Shown here: positions 9,240 to 18,200 of the stretch, in pieces
How positions within the stretch are numbered: position 1 is the stretch's first letter
How the letters are laid out: each line of letters begins with the position of its first letter
DNA from: G965116155 sp965116155
GTDB lineage: Bacteria > Bdellovibrionota > Bdellovibrionia > Bdellovibrionales > UBA1609
Assembly: GCA_965116155.1 (NCBI GenBank)
Contig: OZ220488.1
Location: 1,426,001 to 1,490,000, forward strand
Length of the DNA stretch: 64,000 bases
Reading direction: 5' to 3'
Position numbers and translations under genes: made by a program
The notes under the pieces: model-generated
Told to the model about the DNA's origin: nothing
The model's input: only the letters and a program-made list of their open reading frames with translations
The model's database searches: none

Positions 9240-9596
9240 GTGAAGTATTTTGTTTTTATTTTTGCAGTATGTGCTTTTGCTTTTTTATCTCTTGCTAAAG
9301 ATACCCCTAATCATAAAAACACTGAGTACTCCAAAGAGATAACAGTAAATGGAATGGTGTGTGCTTTTTGTTCTAATAGTTTGGAGAAAAAATTAAAAAA
9401 AGAACCTGCTGTTGATAAAATTCATGTAGATTTAAAAACAAAAAAAGTAAGCGTAAAATTTAAACCCGGAAAATCCCTATCAAATAAGGAGCTCAAGGAG
9501 CTTATTACATCTTCAGGGTTTAGCGTTGTTGCGGTGAGTGACGCATCGAGTGGCTCTGGAGACAAGAAATCTGATGATAAAAGTGATAAAAGATAA
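9240..9596 (+). CDS. Periplasmic heavy-metal-associated (HMA) domain protein, MerP-like
   Basis: The GTG start at 9240 is preceded by AAGGAGAC (9226-9233). A signal peptide (YFVFIFAVCAFAFLSLAK) leads to an HMA ferredoxin-like domain with the metal-binding motif GMVCAFCSN (two Cys separated by two residues) and the strand VDLKTKKVSVKF. HMA proteins bind soft metals such as Hg, Cu or Zn; this one would pass metal to the following membrane protein. The tail is Ser/Asp/Lys-rich and overlaps the next gene by 23 bases, suggesting coupled translation. Confidence 0.85.
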   Translation: MKYFVFIFAVCAFAFLSLAKDTPNHKNTEYSKEITVNGMVCAFCSNSLEKKLKKEPAVDKIHVDLKTKKVSVKFKPGKSLSNKELKELITSSGFSVVAVSDASSGSGDKKSDDKSDKR

Positions 9597-9954
9597 AAGC
9601 CTTTTAGTGCCGTATTTATCGCTGCTAACATCTGCAGGCACTTTGTTTTGCTGTGCCCTGCCTATTTTATTAGTGTCGCTTGGTATGGGTGCTGCTTTTG
9701 CAGGTTTTGTGGGAGCTTTTCCTCAAGTGGTTTGGCTTTCTGAAAACAAGTTGTTGGTGTTTGTGGTTTCAGGAGGGCTAATTTTAGCAAGTTCTACGAT
9801 GATTTACATAAACCGCGATGCCCCGTGTCCTATGGACCGTCAAAAGGCGCTAGCCTGCACAACAAGCAGAAAGTGGTCCATAAGAATATTGGCGTTTTCT
9901 GCTGTTATATGGGTTACAGGCTTTGGGTTTGCATTTTTGTCCCCAGCTGTCTAG
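9574..9954 (+). CDS. MerT-like inner-membrane metal transport protein
   Basis: The start at 9574 (MIKVIKDKSLLVPYLSLL) follows GGAGAC inside the preceding gene. Three hydrophobic segments are visible. The first carries the vicinal cysteines of mercuric transporters (GTLFCCALPILLVSLGMGAAF). A second Cys pair region (APCPMDRQKALAC) lies in the loop, as in MerT. Together with the MerP-like protein it forms an uptake or transfer pair for a thiophilic metal; no merA or merR is in the window. The TAG stop is within the family A end motif CTAGCGCTCTAATT. Confidence 0.75.
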   Translation: MIKVIKDKSLLVPYLSLLTSAGTLFCCALPILLVSLGMGAAFAGFVGAFPQVVWLSENKLLVFVVSGGLILASSTMIYINRDAPCPMDRQKALACTTSRKWSIRILAFSAVIWVTGFGFAFLSPAV

Positions 9955-10430
9955 CGCTCTAATTTTGTGTTTGCTCAATGCGCGGAGCTTTGGCGGGAGT
10001 GTGGTCGCCTTGGGTCTTTGGCCCTTCTTTCTAGCCCGCGCCTCGAGCATTTGAGTCTGTCGTTTGTCCTCTTGGGCTTTTCATCCTTGCAGGATGCACC
10101 CAAGAGGACTGCACTCATTGCTCAAATGCTCAGACTAGGCTTTTATGCTTACGCACTACAGGCTCATAGTAGCTTCATAGGTCGCAAAACAAACTTGGGC
10201 CTTCCGTTTGTCCCAAGGGTAGCAGCTTCTTAAGCTGCCCGTGGGACTGCACTTACTGGCCAAGCTTGTTTTACTAGCACTCTGATGCTTACGCATATAG
10301 GTCGCAAAACAAACTTGGGCCTTCCGTTTGTCCCAAGGGTAGCAGCTTCTTAAGCTGCCCTTGGGACTGCACTTACTGGCCAAGTTTGTTTTACTAGCGC
10401 TCTGATGCTTACGCAGCTAGCGCTCTAATT
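9951..10430. repeat. Family A element cluster with two tandem 120-bp hairpin units
   Basis: It begins CTAGCGCTCTAATT at the merT-like stop, then TTTGCTCAATGCGCGGAGC and the same GAGCATTTGAG / CTCAAATGCTC hairpin as at 2421-2507. Two near-identical units follow at 10177-10296 and 10297-10415. Each is a stem CAAAACAAACTTGGGCC / GGCCAAGYTTGTTTT around an inner stem (AGCAGCTTCTTAAGCTGCC) and ends CTAGCRCTCTGATGCTTACGCA. The cluster ends with another CTAGCGCTCTAATT at 10417-10430, which supplies the trmH-family stop codon. Confidence 0.85.
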
Positions 10431-11169
10431 GGGACATGGCGATGCCAGCTGCAACGGATACGTTTAAGCTAGCGTGTCGGGCTTTTAGTGGAATACCACA
10501 CCTCTGGTCGCATAGGCTTTTTAAGCCGCGGTTGATACCGCGCGACTCTGAACCCAGCACCCACAGCACACGCGGGTGCTGGCTCAAGTCTAAATCCCAA
10601 ATGTTTTTTTTGGCTCCGGCTTCTAGTGCCACGCAATAAAAGCCGTGCTGTTTGAGTTTTTTCATCTCTTGATCCAACACCCCCGCACACACAGGCACAT
10701 GCTCCGCGCCTCCACTTGCAACCTTAGCCACAGTAGCCCCCATGCCCGCAGCCGCATTTTTGGGCACATACACACCCTTTACACCAAATAGCCAGGCACT
10801 GCGCAAAATAGCGCCTAAATTTTGCGGGTCGCAGACATGGTCTAAAAACAACACCGAACCCGGTTCCTTGCTCGGCACAAAAGCCTTAGGGCCCCCATCG
10901 ACCCACAGGGCCACGCCCTGGTGGCTCCCGACTCCCGACCACGCCTCTAGCTGCCCAGCACTAATGCGCTGAACCTGCAAGGGCAAACGCGCAAGCAGCT
11001 CTCCCATGCCCTGCGGCAAACGCGCGCGCGAAACCGCACAAGCTCTTACCGCTTTAGGGCGACAACGCAAACACTCTAAAACCGCCTGCACCCCCACCAC
11101 CAGCCTGAGACGCGACAGGCTTGCCGCCCCTCGCACGCGCATGGGTGGCCTGGTTCTGCTTTTGTTCAT
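10417..11169 (-). CDS. TrmH/SpoU-family RNA 2'-O-methyltransferase (RlmB-like)
   Basis: SAM-dependent knotted (SPOUT) methyltransferase for ribose of rRNA or tRNA. Three SpoU motifs are visible: VLFLDHVCDPQNLGAILRSA (motif 1, Asn-x-Gly-x-x-x-Arg), VLWVLGSESRGI (motif 2) and IPLKARHASLNVSVAAGIAM (motif 3). The start at 11169 (MNKSRTRPP) excludes an upstream extension running through tRNA-Gly. At 250 residues it fits RlmB/TrmH3, with a basic N-terminus and a substrate-binding N-terminal domain. The last codons (QLER) and TAG stop come from the family A terminus. Confidence 0.85.
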   Translation of the reverse strand: MNKSRTRPPMRVRGAASLSRLRLVVGVQAVLECLRCRPKAVRACAVSRARLPQGMGELLARLPLQVQRISAGQLEAWSGVGSHQGVALWVDGGPKAFVPSKEPGSVLFLDHVCDPQNLGAILRSAWLFGVKGVYVPKNAAAGMGATVAKVASGGAEHVPVCAGVLDQEMKKLKQHGFYCVALEAGAKKNIWDLDLSQHPRVLWVLGSESRGINRGLKSLCDQRCGIPLKARHASLNVSVAAGIAMSQLER

Positions 11170-11191
11170 ATTAAATCTCCAAAACAGAATA

Positions 11192-11267
11192 TGGAGCGGA
11201 AGACGGGTCTCGAACCCGCAACCCTCAGCTTGGAAGGCTGATACTCTACCAATTGAGCTACTTCCGC
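11192..11267 (-). tRNA. tRNA-Gly (TCC)
   Basis: 76-nt cloverleaf including encoded CCA. The acceptor GCGGAAG pairs with CTTCCGC. The D arm begins GCTC, the anticodon loop is CTTCCAA with anticodon TCC, and the T loop is TTCGAGA. It lies in the tRNA cluster before secE but on the opposite strand to the next two tRNAs. Confidence 0.97.
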
Positions 11268-11333
11268 CGAATGAGCCTGGCGAGACTAACGGCAGTATAC
11301 TATGATAGTCTATGCCGCAGGTCCAGAAATTCA

Positions 11334-11408
11334 GCCCATGTGGCTCAGTGGTAGAGCACACCCTTGGTAAGGGTGAGGTCGCGGGTTCAATTCTCGCCAT
11401 GGGCTCCA
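11334..11408 (+). tRNA. tRNA-Thr (GGT)
   Basis: 75-nt cloverleaf with encoded CCA. The acceptor GCCCATG pairs with CATGGGC, the anticodon GGT lies in loop TTGGTAA, and the T loop is TTCAATT. A tRNA-Thr near secE is common in bacteria, but no tuf gene is found between it and secE here. Confidence 0.96.
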
Positions 11409-11528
11409 TAGGTTAGCTAGCAAAGCAAGGTTGGCCAGTGAGTTTCGCGCTGGACTTGCCGGCGCCAGGTGTTCTAGTCTTGCCCTGTGGGCCTATACAA
11501 GCGGCCTTGTGGGTTTTGGTCCCTTTGT

Positions 11529-11604
11529 TGGGGTATAGCCAAGTTGGTAAGGCATCAGATTTTGATTCTGACATGCGCAGGTTCGAGTCCTGCTACCCCA
11601 TCCA
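11529..11604 (+). tRNA. tRNA-Gln (TTG)
   Basis: 76-nt cloverleaf with encoded CCA. The acceptor TGGGGTA pairs with TACCCCA, the anticodon TTG lies in loop TTTTGAT, and the T loop is TTCGAGT. The U1-A72-type closing pair is typical of tRNA-Gln. Confidence 0.96.
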
Positions 11605-11616
11605 AAAAATGCGAGC

Positions 11617-11645
11617 TTGACACTTTCTGGGCCCCGTAATAAATC
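11617..11645 (+). promoter_or_regulatory. Candidate sigma-70-type promoter for the secE operon
   Basis: A TTGACA at 11617-11622 is followed 17 bases later by TAAATC (11640-11645), about 75 bases before secE and just after tRNA-Gln. The -35 is perfect and the -10 is weak. Read-through from the tRNA genes is an alternative. Confidence 0.35.
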
Positions 11646-11720
11646 CTTTGGATGGCCCTTGTGGCGCGCCTTTTAGCACCCATCTAGATTAAACTAACCA
11701 CTTCTTCAGGACGTGCGCAG

Positions 11721-12113
11721 ATGAATGACCCGATTAAAACGCGCCAAAAGATTCTGACCCTCAGCTTTGTGTGTGCGGGAGCGCTGGCGGCTCTGGTGGT
11801 GGGTTTTATATTGGATGCTCTTATAGGCTCTTCGGGAGTGCTGGCTCGCTACTTAGGCGCAGATGCTGTGCGCCATGGGGTGCCTGTGGTGGTGGGCATC
11901 GGCTGCTTTTTGGTGCTGCAGTTTAATCAAAAGGTTTTCAAGGTGGCAGACGAGGCCCTGTTGGAGCTAAGCAAGGTGGTGTGGCCTTCGCGTCGGGACA
12001 CCATGGCTATGACGGTAGTGGTTTGTGTGATGCTGATTATTTCGAGTGTTATTTTGGGCGTTCTGGACTGGGGAGCTACAGAGCTAGTGCGGGCCTGGGT
12101 TTTGAACAAGTAG
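11721..12113 (+). CDS. secE: Protein translocase subunit SecE
   Basis: Essential subunit of the SecYEG inner-membrane channel. At 130 residues it has three hydrophobic segments, as in E. coli SecE. It shows the diagnostic amphipathic stretch before the last membrane segment (LLELSKVVWPSRRDTMAMTVVV), whose VVWPSR core is the SecE signature. It is followed by nusG after 15 bases. Confidence 0.95.
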   Translation: MNDPIKTRQKILTLSFVCAGALAALVVGFILDALIGSSGVLARYLGADAVRHGVPVVVGIGCFLVLQFNQKVFKVADEALLELSKVVWPSRRDTMAMTVVVCVMLIISSVILGVLDWGATELVRAWVLNK

Positions 12114-12128
12114 TTTGGTTGGGGCGTT

Positions 12129-12662
12129 GTGTCGGATTTCAAGTGGTACATAGTGCATACCCATACTGGGGGAGAGATGACAGCAAAGCTAGCGATTGAG
12201 AAAGCTGTGCAAATGTCGGACATGCAGGAGAATTTTGGCAAAATTCTAGTGCCTGTCGAAAATGTGGTAGAGGTGGTTAAGGGTAAAAAGTCCCAGCGTA
12301 CGCGCAAGTTTTTTCCGGGCTATATTTTTGTACAAATGCGCATGAGCGAGGGCAATTGGCACTTGGTTAAAAAGGCCAGCAAAGTTTCGGGCTTTGTGGG
12401 GCGCCAGGGGGTGCCGGCGGAGGTGCCCGAGTCGGAGGTGCTAAGTGTTACCAAGCAGATGGAGGTGGGCACAGCGCGCCCGAGGGTGGAGTTTAACTTT
12501 TCGCTAGGCGAGCAGGTGGTGGTAACAGACGGGCCGTTTAATAATTTTAACGGCACTATAGAGGACATAGACGAGGCAAAATCGCGCGTAAAGGTTTTGG
12601 TGAGCATTTTTGGTCGCCCCACCCCCGTGGAGCTGGATTTTGTACAGGTAAAGAAGGCATAA
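12129..12662 (+). CDS. nusG: Transcription termination/antitermination protein NusG
   Basis: RNA polymerase processivity factor linking transcription to Rho and ribosomes. The GTG start gives the standard N-terminus FKWYIVHTHTGGE. The NGN domain includes KFFPGYIFVQM, and the C-terminal KOW domain reads QVVVTDGPFNNFNGTIEDID through FGRPTPVELDF. At 177 residues the length is typical. Confidence 0.97.
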   Translation: MSDFKWYIVHTHTGGEMTAKLAIEKAVQMSDMQENFGKILVPVENVVEVVKGKKSQRTRKFFPGYIFVQMRMSEGNWHLVKKASKVSGFVGRQGVPAEVPESEVLSVTKQMEVGTARPRVEFNFSLGEQVVVTDGPFNNFNGTIEDIDEAKSRVKVLVSIFGRPTPVELDFVQVKKA

Positions 12663-12699
12663 GCAAAAAAGCGTAAGCAAAAAAAGTACCAGAGGGTTT

Positions 12700-13191
12700 A
12701 TGGCAGAGAAAAAACTAAAAGCACAGATCAAATTGCAGATACCTGCGGGCAAGGCGAACCCTTCGCCTCCTGTGGGTCCGGCCTTGGGGCAGCATGGGGT
12801 GAACATTATGGAGTTCTGCAAGGCCTTTAATGCCAAAACCCAAAAAGCCGGCGACACCGTGGTGCCTGTGGTAATTAGCGTGTACCAGGACCGGTCGTTT
12901 GATTTTATTTTAAAAACACCACCGACTTCGGTTTTGATAAAAAAGCACTGCAAGTTTGAAAAGGGCTCCCAGTTGCCGCAGAAGAACAAGGTGGCTAAGA
13001 TTAGCGTGGAGCAGGTTCGGGAGATTGCAAAAATCAAGCTGCCAGACCTGAATGCGTTGGAGATTGAGTCGGCTGATGCTCAGGTGGTGGGAACGGCTCG
13101 CAGTATGGGTGTTGAGGTGCCGAGTGCAGAGGACATGCGTGCTTTTCAGGTGTCGCACAAGGCTGCACCGGCTGAGGCATCAGGCCAGTAA
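12700..13191 (+). CDS. rplK: 50S ribosomal protein L11
   Basis: Binds 23S rRNA at the GTPase-associated centre. The N-terminal domain is AQIKLQIPAGKANPSPPVGP then ALGQHGVNIMEFCKAFNA, and the C-terminal RNA-binding domain has KTPPTSVLIKK and GTARSMGVEV. At 163 residues it is about 20 longer than usual through a C-terminal tail (AFQVSHKAAPAEASGQ). Confidence 0.97.
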   Translation: MAEKKLKAQIKLQIPAGKANPSPPVGPALGQHGVNIMEFCKAFNAKTQKAGDTVVPVVISVYQDRSFDFILKTPPTSVLIKKHCKFEKGSQLPQKNKVAKISVEQVREIAKIKLPDLNALEIESADAQVVGTARSMGVEVPSAEDMRAFQVSHKAAPAEASGQ

Positions 13192-13221
13192 AAAAAGCCA
13201 GCAAAAGGGAGACACACCAGG

Positions 13222-13965
13222 GTGAGGCAAACAGAAGCACTAACAGGTAAAAAAAGGGCAAAAAAGCTAACCAAAAGGTGGCGCGCCTTTAGCGAGCAGT
13301 TGTCTAAGGCGGAGTCCGTGCATCCGGTGCGAGAGGCTTTGGATTTGGCGCTTAAAACCTCTACCTGTGCTTTTGACGAGGCTTTGGATGTTGCAGTGCG
13401 TTTGGGAGTGGACGTGAAGCAATCGGATCAGCAGCTGCGAGGCTCTGTGGCTTTACCCCATGGCCTGGGTAAGGAGATAAAGCTGTTGGCTATTGTAAAA
13501 GGCCCGCAAGAGGAAGAGGCTAAAGCGGCGGGTGCAGATTTTGTAGGCAGTGAGGAGTTTATTGAAAAAATCAAAACCGGCTGGTTGGGTTTTGACAAGG
13601 TGGTAGCCACACCCGACATGATGCCGGCTCTGTCTAAGGTGGCAAAAATTTTGGGACCAAGAGGCCTGATGCCAAACCCCAAGGTGGGCACGGTGACTAA
13701 AAACGTGGCTCAGGGTGTCAAGGCTGAGAAGGCGGGCAAATTGGGTTATCGTACAGACAAGGCGGGTATCGTGCATGCCAGTGTGGGGCGTAGATCGATG
13801 GGTGCGGACAAGCTGCAGGACAACCTGCGCGTTTTTATAGGAGCTTTGCTAAAGGCTAAGCCGGCAGCGAGCAAGGGTGTGTATTTTAAGTCGATGAGCC
13901 TATCGAGCACTCAGGGGCCTGGGTTTAGTGTGGATGTGGGAGAGATATTAAAGTGGGCCAATTAG
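13222..13965 (+). CDS. rplA: 50S ribosomal protein L1
   Basis: Forms the mobile L1 stalk and in many bacteria represses its own operon. GTG start. Family signatures: EALDLALKTSTCAFDEALDV (N-terminal domain), SVALPHGLGKEIK, VVATPDMMPALSKVAKILGP followed by RGLMPNPKVGTVT. Length 247 residues. Confidence 0.97.
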   Translation: MRQTEALTGKKRAKKLTKRWRAFSEQLSKAESVHPVREALDLALKTSTCAFDEALDVAVRLGVDVKQSDQQLRGSVALPHGLGKEIKLLAIVKGPQEEEAKAAGADFVGSEEFIEKIKTGWLGFDKVVATPDMMPALSKVAKILGPRGLMPNPKVGTVTKNVAQGVKAEKAGKLGYRTDKAGIVHASVGRRSMGADKLQDNLRVFIGALLKAKPAASKGVYFKSMSLSSTQGPGFSVDVGEILKWAN

Positions 13966-13979
13966 GAGGTTGTTAAGAG

Positions 13980-14567
13980 GTGTTAACGCGCGCACAAAAG
14001 TTGGGCCGCACCCGCAAGCTTGCTGAGGACATCAGCAAGGCGAGGGCGGCGTTTTTGGTGGATTTTCAAGGCGTTAACGCCGAGCAGATTACCCATTTGC
14101 GTAAAGAGCTGCGGCGCAATCAGGCGCGCTTGCAGGTGGTGCGTAACACTTTGGCCAAAAGAGCGCTTAGAGACGCGTGCGAGATGGCAAAAGGCTCTAA
14201 AGAGGGCTCAGATGGCAATGGGGCAGAGGCTTTAGGGGTGCTGGATAAGAGCTTTTCGCCTTTACTGGTGGGGCCGAATGCTGTAGTGTTTTCGTTTGGC
14301 GACGTGGGGGTGTTAGCAAAAACTTTACAAAAGGCCTCAAAAGACATTAAAGCCTTTGAGCTGAAGAGGGGCTTTTTGGACGGTGCGGAGCTGGGTGTGG
14401 AGCAGCTCAAGGTGCTAGCTAGCTTGCCGGGCCAAGATGAGCTTAGGGCGATGTTTTTGGGAGCTTTGGTGGCCCCGGCGCGGAAATTTTTGTATATACT
14501 GCAAGAGCCTGCGCGGGCTTTTGTGCGTGTTTTGGCGGCCCGCCGTGATGCGGAGACAAAAGAGTAG
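13980..14567 (+). CDS. rplJ: 50S ribosomal protein L10
   Basis: Anchors L7/L12 dimers to the ribosome. A GTG start 14 bases after rplA follows GAGG. The N-terminal RNA-binding domain has AAFLVDFQGVNAEQITHLRK and LQVVRNTLAKRAL. At 195 residues it is 20-30 longer than usual, partly through a Ser/Gly-rich loop (GSKEGSDGNGAEAL) at about 68-81. The short gap before rplJ leaves little room for a structured L10 leader. Confidence 0.95.
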   Translation: MLTRAQKLGRTRKLAEDISKARAAFLVDFQGVNAEQITHLRKELRRNQARLQVVRNTLAKRALRDACEMAKGSKEGSDGNGAEALGVLDKSFSPLLVGPNAVVFSFGDVGVLAKTLQKASKDIKAFELKRGFLDGAELGVEQLKVLASLPGQDELRAMFLGALVAPARKFLYILQEPARAFVRVLAARRDAETKE

Positions 14568-14646
14568 CCATTGGACCCAGTTGGTGGGCGAGAGTGGCTT
14601 GTTAAAAGTGATTAGAGGATAAAGAGCTTAAGCAGGGAGACAAAGT

Positions 14647-15021
14647 ATGGCATTGGACAAACAGCAAGTGGTTGACTATCTGTCGTCGTTACCGGTGATA
14701 GAGCTTTCGGAGCTAATAAAATCTCTGGAAGACAAATGGGGCGTAAGTGCGGCGGCACCTGTTGCGGTGGGTGCGCCTGCAGCGGGAGGCGAGGCAGCGG
14801 CTGAGGAGAAAACGGAGTTCGAGGTTGTGCTGGCCTCGTTTGGCAGCAATAAGATTGCTGTTATTAAAGAGGTGAGAGCCCTTACGGGTTTAAACCTTAA
14901 GGACGCCAAAGAGCTGGTTGAGGGAGCGCCTAAAACTTTAAAAGAGGGTGTACCTAAAGAAGAGGCAGAAAAAATGAAAGCCGCCCTTACCAAGGCCGGT
15001 GCTGCAGTTAAGTTGAATTAG
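14647..15021 (+). CDS. rplL: 50S ribosomal protein L7/L12
   Basis: Multicopy stalk protein recruiting translation factors. N-terminal dimerisation domain (QVVDYLSSLPVIELSELIKS), Ala/Gly/Pro hinge (AAPVAVGAPAAGGEAAAEE) and C-terminal domain (KIAVIKEVRALTGLNLKDAK, ELVEGAPKTLKEG). 124 residues; AGGGAG ribosome site upstream. Confidence 0.98.
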   Translation: MALDKQQVVDYLSSLPVIELSELIKSLEDKWGVSAAAPVAVGAPAAGGEAAAEEKTEFEVVLASFGSNKIAVIKEVRALTGLNLKDAKELVEGAPKTLKEGVPKEEAEKMKAALTKAGAAVKLN

Positions 15022-15041
15022 TGTGTACTTAGCGCCTTTTG

Positions 15042-15074
15042 TGCGTGTGCCCTTTTGGGGTGCGCGTGTTTTTT
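15042..15074 (+). terminator. Terminator-like attenuator between rplL and rpoB
   Basis: A stem of about 10 pairs including G-U pairs (arms about 15043-15052 and 15058-15067) is followed by a run of six T. In E. coli a partial terminator at the same place lowers rpoBC relative to ribosomal proteins; the same role here is inference. Confidence 0.5.
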
Positions 15075-15213
15075 GGTGGGGGCGCTGGGTTTGTGCTTGG
15101 GTTTGGGTTGTGTTTATACTTAAGGGCTCGGGTTGCAAGCGCGGCTTAAGACACCATGTGCAGCTGGTATGAGAGAGAGTGGTTTGTTATCTGTTAACGG
15201 AGAGCATTAGCCT

Positions 15214-18200
15214 ATGAGCGTCGGACCTGTAGCGGCTTCTAACTTGCGCTTGCGCAGCAGTTATTCGCGCATACCTTCTACGGTGGAGGTGCCTAATTTA
15301 ATCGAGATCCAGCGCAGCTCGTACGACAAATTTTTGCAAAAAGACGTACCTCCCAATGAGCGTACAGACAATGGGCTGCAGGCTGTGTTTAAGTCGGTGT
15401 TTCCGGTTTTCGACTTCAACAAGGCGTCTAGCTTGGAGTTTGTAAGCTACTCGTTTGACGAGCCCAAGTGCGATGTTTCAGAGTGCCTGCAGCGTGGCAT
15501 GAGCTATGCGGCTTCTATTAAGGGTGTGTTTCGGCTGGTTATTTTGGATGTCGATAAACAAACAGAAGCGCGCAGCATTAGGGATGTAAAAGAGCAAGAG
15601 GTGTACTTGGGGGAGATTCCCCTTATGACTCAGAGGGGGTCTTTTATAATCAACGGCACGGAGCGTGTGGTGGTGAGCCAGTTGCACCGTAGCCCGGGTG
15701 TGTTTTTTGACCATGACCGTGGGCGCAACACTTCGACCACGGGCAAGCTGCTTTATTCGGCACGGGTGATCCCTTATAGGGGGTCTTGGTTGGATTTTGA
15801 GTTTGACCAAAAAGACCTGCTCCATGTGCGTATTGATCGCAAGCGTAAGTTTCCCGCTACGATATTGCTTAAGGCTTTGGGTTACAGTGCACAGGATATT
15901 TTAAGCTACTACTACAATGTTGAGACGATTCGTTTTGATGAAAAAGCCAAAGGTTTCAAAAGGCAGTTGGATTTAGAAAAAATGTCTCGCCAGCAGGTGA
16001 GCACGGATATTGTGGATCCGCGTACGGGTGAGGTGATCGTAAAGGCGGGGCAGCGGTTAACGCGCGCGCGGGTGCGTAAAATTGAAGAAGCCAAAATCGA
16101 GTGGGTGCTTCTACCTGAAGAGGGCATTGTAGGCAAGGTGTTAGGCGAGCCTGTGGTAGACATGAAAACGGGCGAAATTTTAGCCGACACCAACGATGAG
16201 CTATCGGTTGAAATTATCACCAAAGCTTTAGAGCTTGGGGTTAAGGAGTTTAAGCTGATCTTTTTTGACGGGCTTTCGGTGGGTCCGTATTTGCGCAATA
16301 CCCTTCTGGTGGACAAGGTGTTTTCACAAGAAGAAGCCTTGCTCGATATTTACCGGCGCTTGCGCCCTGGGGAGCCTTCTACCAAAGAGGCAGCCGAGCT
16401 GCATTTTCATCGGTTATTTTTTGCTCCTGAAACCTACGACCTTAGCACAGTGGGTAGGCTTAAAATTAACCACCGGTTTGGCATTACTGAGGATGAGTGT
16501 CCGTTAAGCCACTGTGTGTTGACAAAAAAGGACATCCTCGAGGTTGTGCGCACTTTGGTGGGCTTGAGAAATGGCCTTGGCAAAACGGACGACATCGACC
16601 ATTTGGGTAATCGTAGGGTGCGGTCTGTTGGGGAGCTTTTAGAAAACCAATACCGCATTGGTTTGGTGCGCATGGAGCGAGTGATCCGCGAGCGTATGAG
16701 CTTGCAAGACTCGGCTACTATGATGCCTCACGACCTGGTGAACATTAAGCCGGTAAATTCTGTGGTGAAGGAGTTTTTTGGCAGCTCGCAGTTGTCGCAG
16801 TTTATGGACCAGACAAATCCTTTGTCAGAAATCACGCACAAGCGTAGGCTTTCGGCCTTGGGTCCGGGGGGGTTAACGCGGGATCGTGCGGGCTTTGAGG
16901 TGCGCGATGTGCACCCCACGCATTATGGGCGCATTTGTCCTATTGAGACTCCCGAGGGGCCCAACATTGGTTTGATTTCTAGCTTGGCGACTTTTGCTCG
17001 GGTTAATAAATACGGCTTTATTGAAACCCCGTACCGTAAGGTAGAAAACGGCAAGGTCGAAGACGAGCATAAGTATATGTCAGCCTTGCAAGAGCAGGGG
17101 CACTGCATTGCGCAGGTGGACCGCGAGAGCTTTGATGGCGTAAAGGCCGATAACCTGACGGTGCGTGTGGATGGTGAGTGTGAGCTTGTGGATAAAGAAA
17201 AAGTCTCACTCATGGATGTGTCACCTGCGCAGTTGGTTTCGGTTGCAGCGTCGCTGATACCTTTTTTGGAGCATGACGACGCCAACCGTGCGCTTATGGG
17301 CTCTAATATGCAGCGCCAGGCGGTGCCTTTGTTGAGGGCTAAAGCTCCTTTGGTGGGTACGGGTGTAGAAGAGCTGGTGGTGCGGGACTCGGGGACTAAT
17401 ATTTTGTGCCAGCACGATGGTGTGGTGGACGAGGTCGATGCGGAGCGCATTGTGGTGCGCCGGTTGCGGGGAGACGTAGTGGGAGCGCGGGCGGATATTT
17501 ACAAGCTCACCAAATACCAGCGCACCAACCAAAATACTTGTTTTAACCAAAGGCCCATTGTGCAAAAGGGCGACCGGGTTCAAAAGGGCACGGTTTTGGC
17601 GGATGGGCCTTCGAGCGAGTTGGGCGAAGTGGCTTTGGGGCAGAATGTGCTGGTGGCCTTCGCACCTTGGATGGGCTACAACTTTGAGGATTCGATTCTG
17701 ATTTCAGATAGGCTCATTCGGGATGATGTGTACACCTCTGTGCATATTGAGGAGTTCGAGTGCGTGGCCCGTGACACTAAGCTGGGTCGGGAGGAGATCA
17801 CCCGTGACATTGCCAATGTGGGTGAAGAGGCTTTGGGCTCTTTGGACACTAGTGGGATCGTGCGCATTGGTGCAGAGGTAAGGCCTGGAGATATTTTGGT
17901 GGGCAAGGTGACTCCCAAGACGGAGACACAGCTGTCGCCAGAGGAGAAGCTGCTGCGGGCGATTTTTGGTGAAAAAGCCAGCGACGTGCGGGACACCTCT
18001 TTAAGGGTGCCGTCGGGAGTTTCGGGCACTGTGATAGACGCGCAGGTTTATTCGCGCGAAGGCCCGGAGGGCGATGCGCGCTTGCAAGAGATTGTGGCAG
18101 AAAAGCGCGAACGCTTAAAAAAAGACTTAGACATTGAGCAACATGTTTTGCGCTCGGCTGTTTTAGAGGAGCTGCGTACGCTCATAGTGGGGCAAGAGGT

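Noticed and set aside
9240..9954. A complete mercury resistance operon
   Set aside because: Only MerP-like and MerT-like proteins are present; no MerR regulator or MerA reductase, so the metal cannot be stated.
10417..11409. Longer TrmH-family protein starting at 11409
   Set aside because: The extra 80 codons run through tRNA-Gly and tRNA-Thr; the start at 11169 gives a normal family N-terminus.
11409..11528. A further tRNA (for example tRNA-Trp or Tyr) or a tuf gene in the cluster before secE
   Set aside because: I could not fold a cloverleaf between tRNA-Thr and tRNA-Gln and there is no EF-Tu coding sequence.
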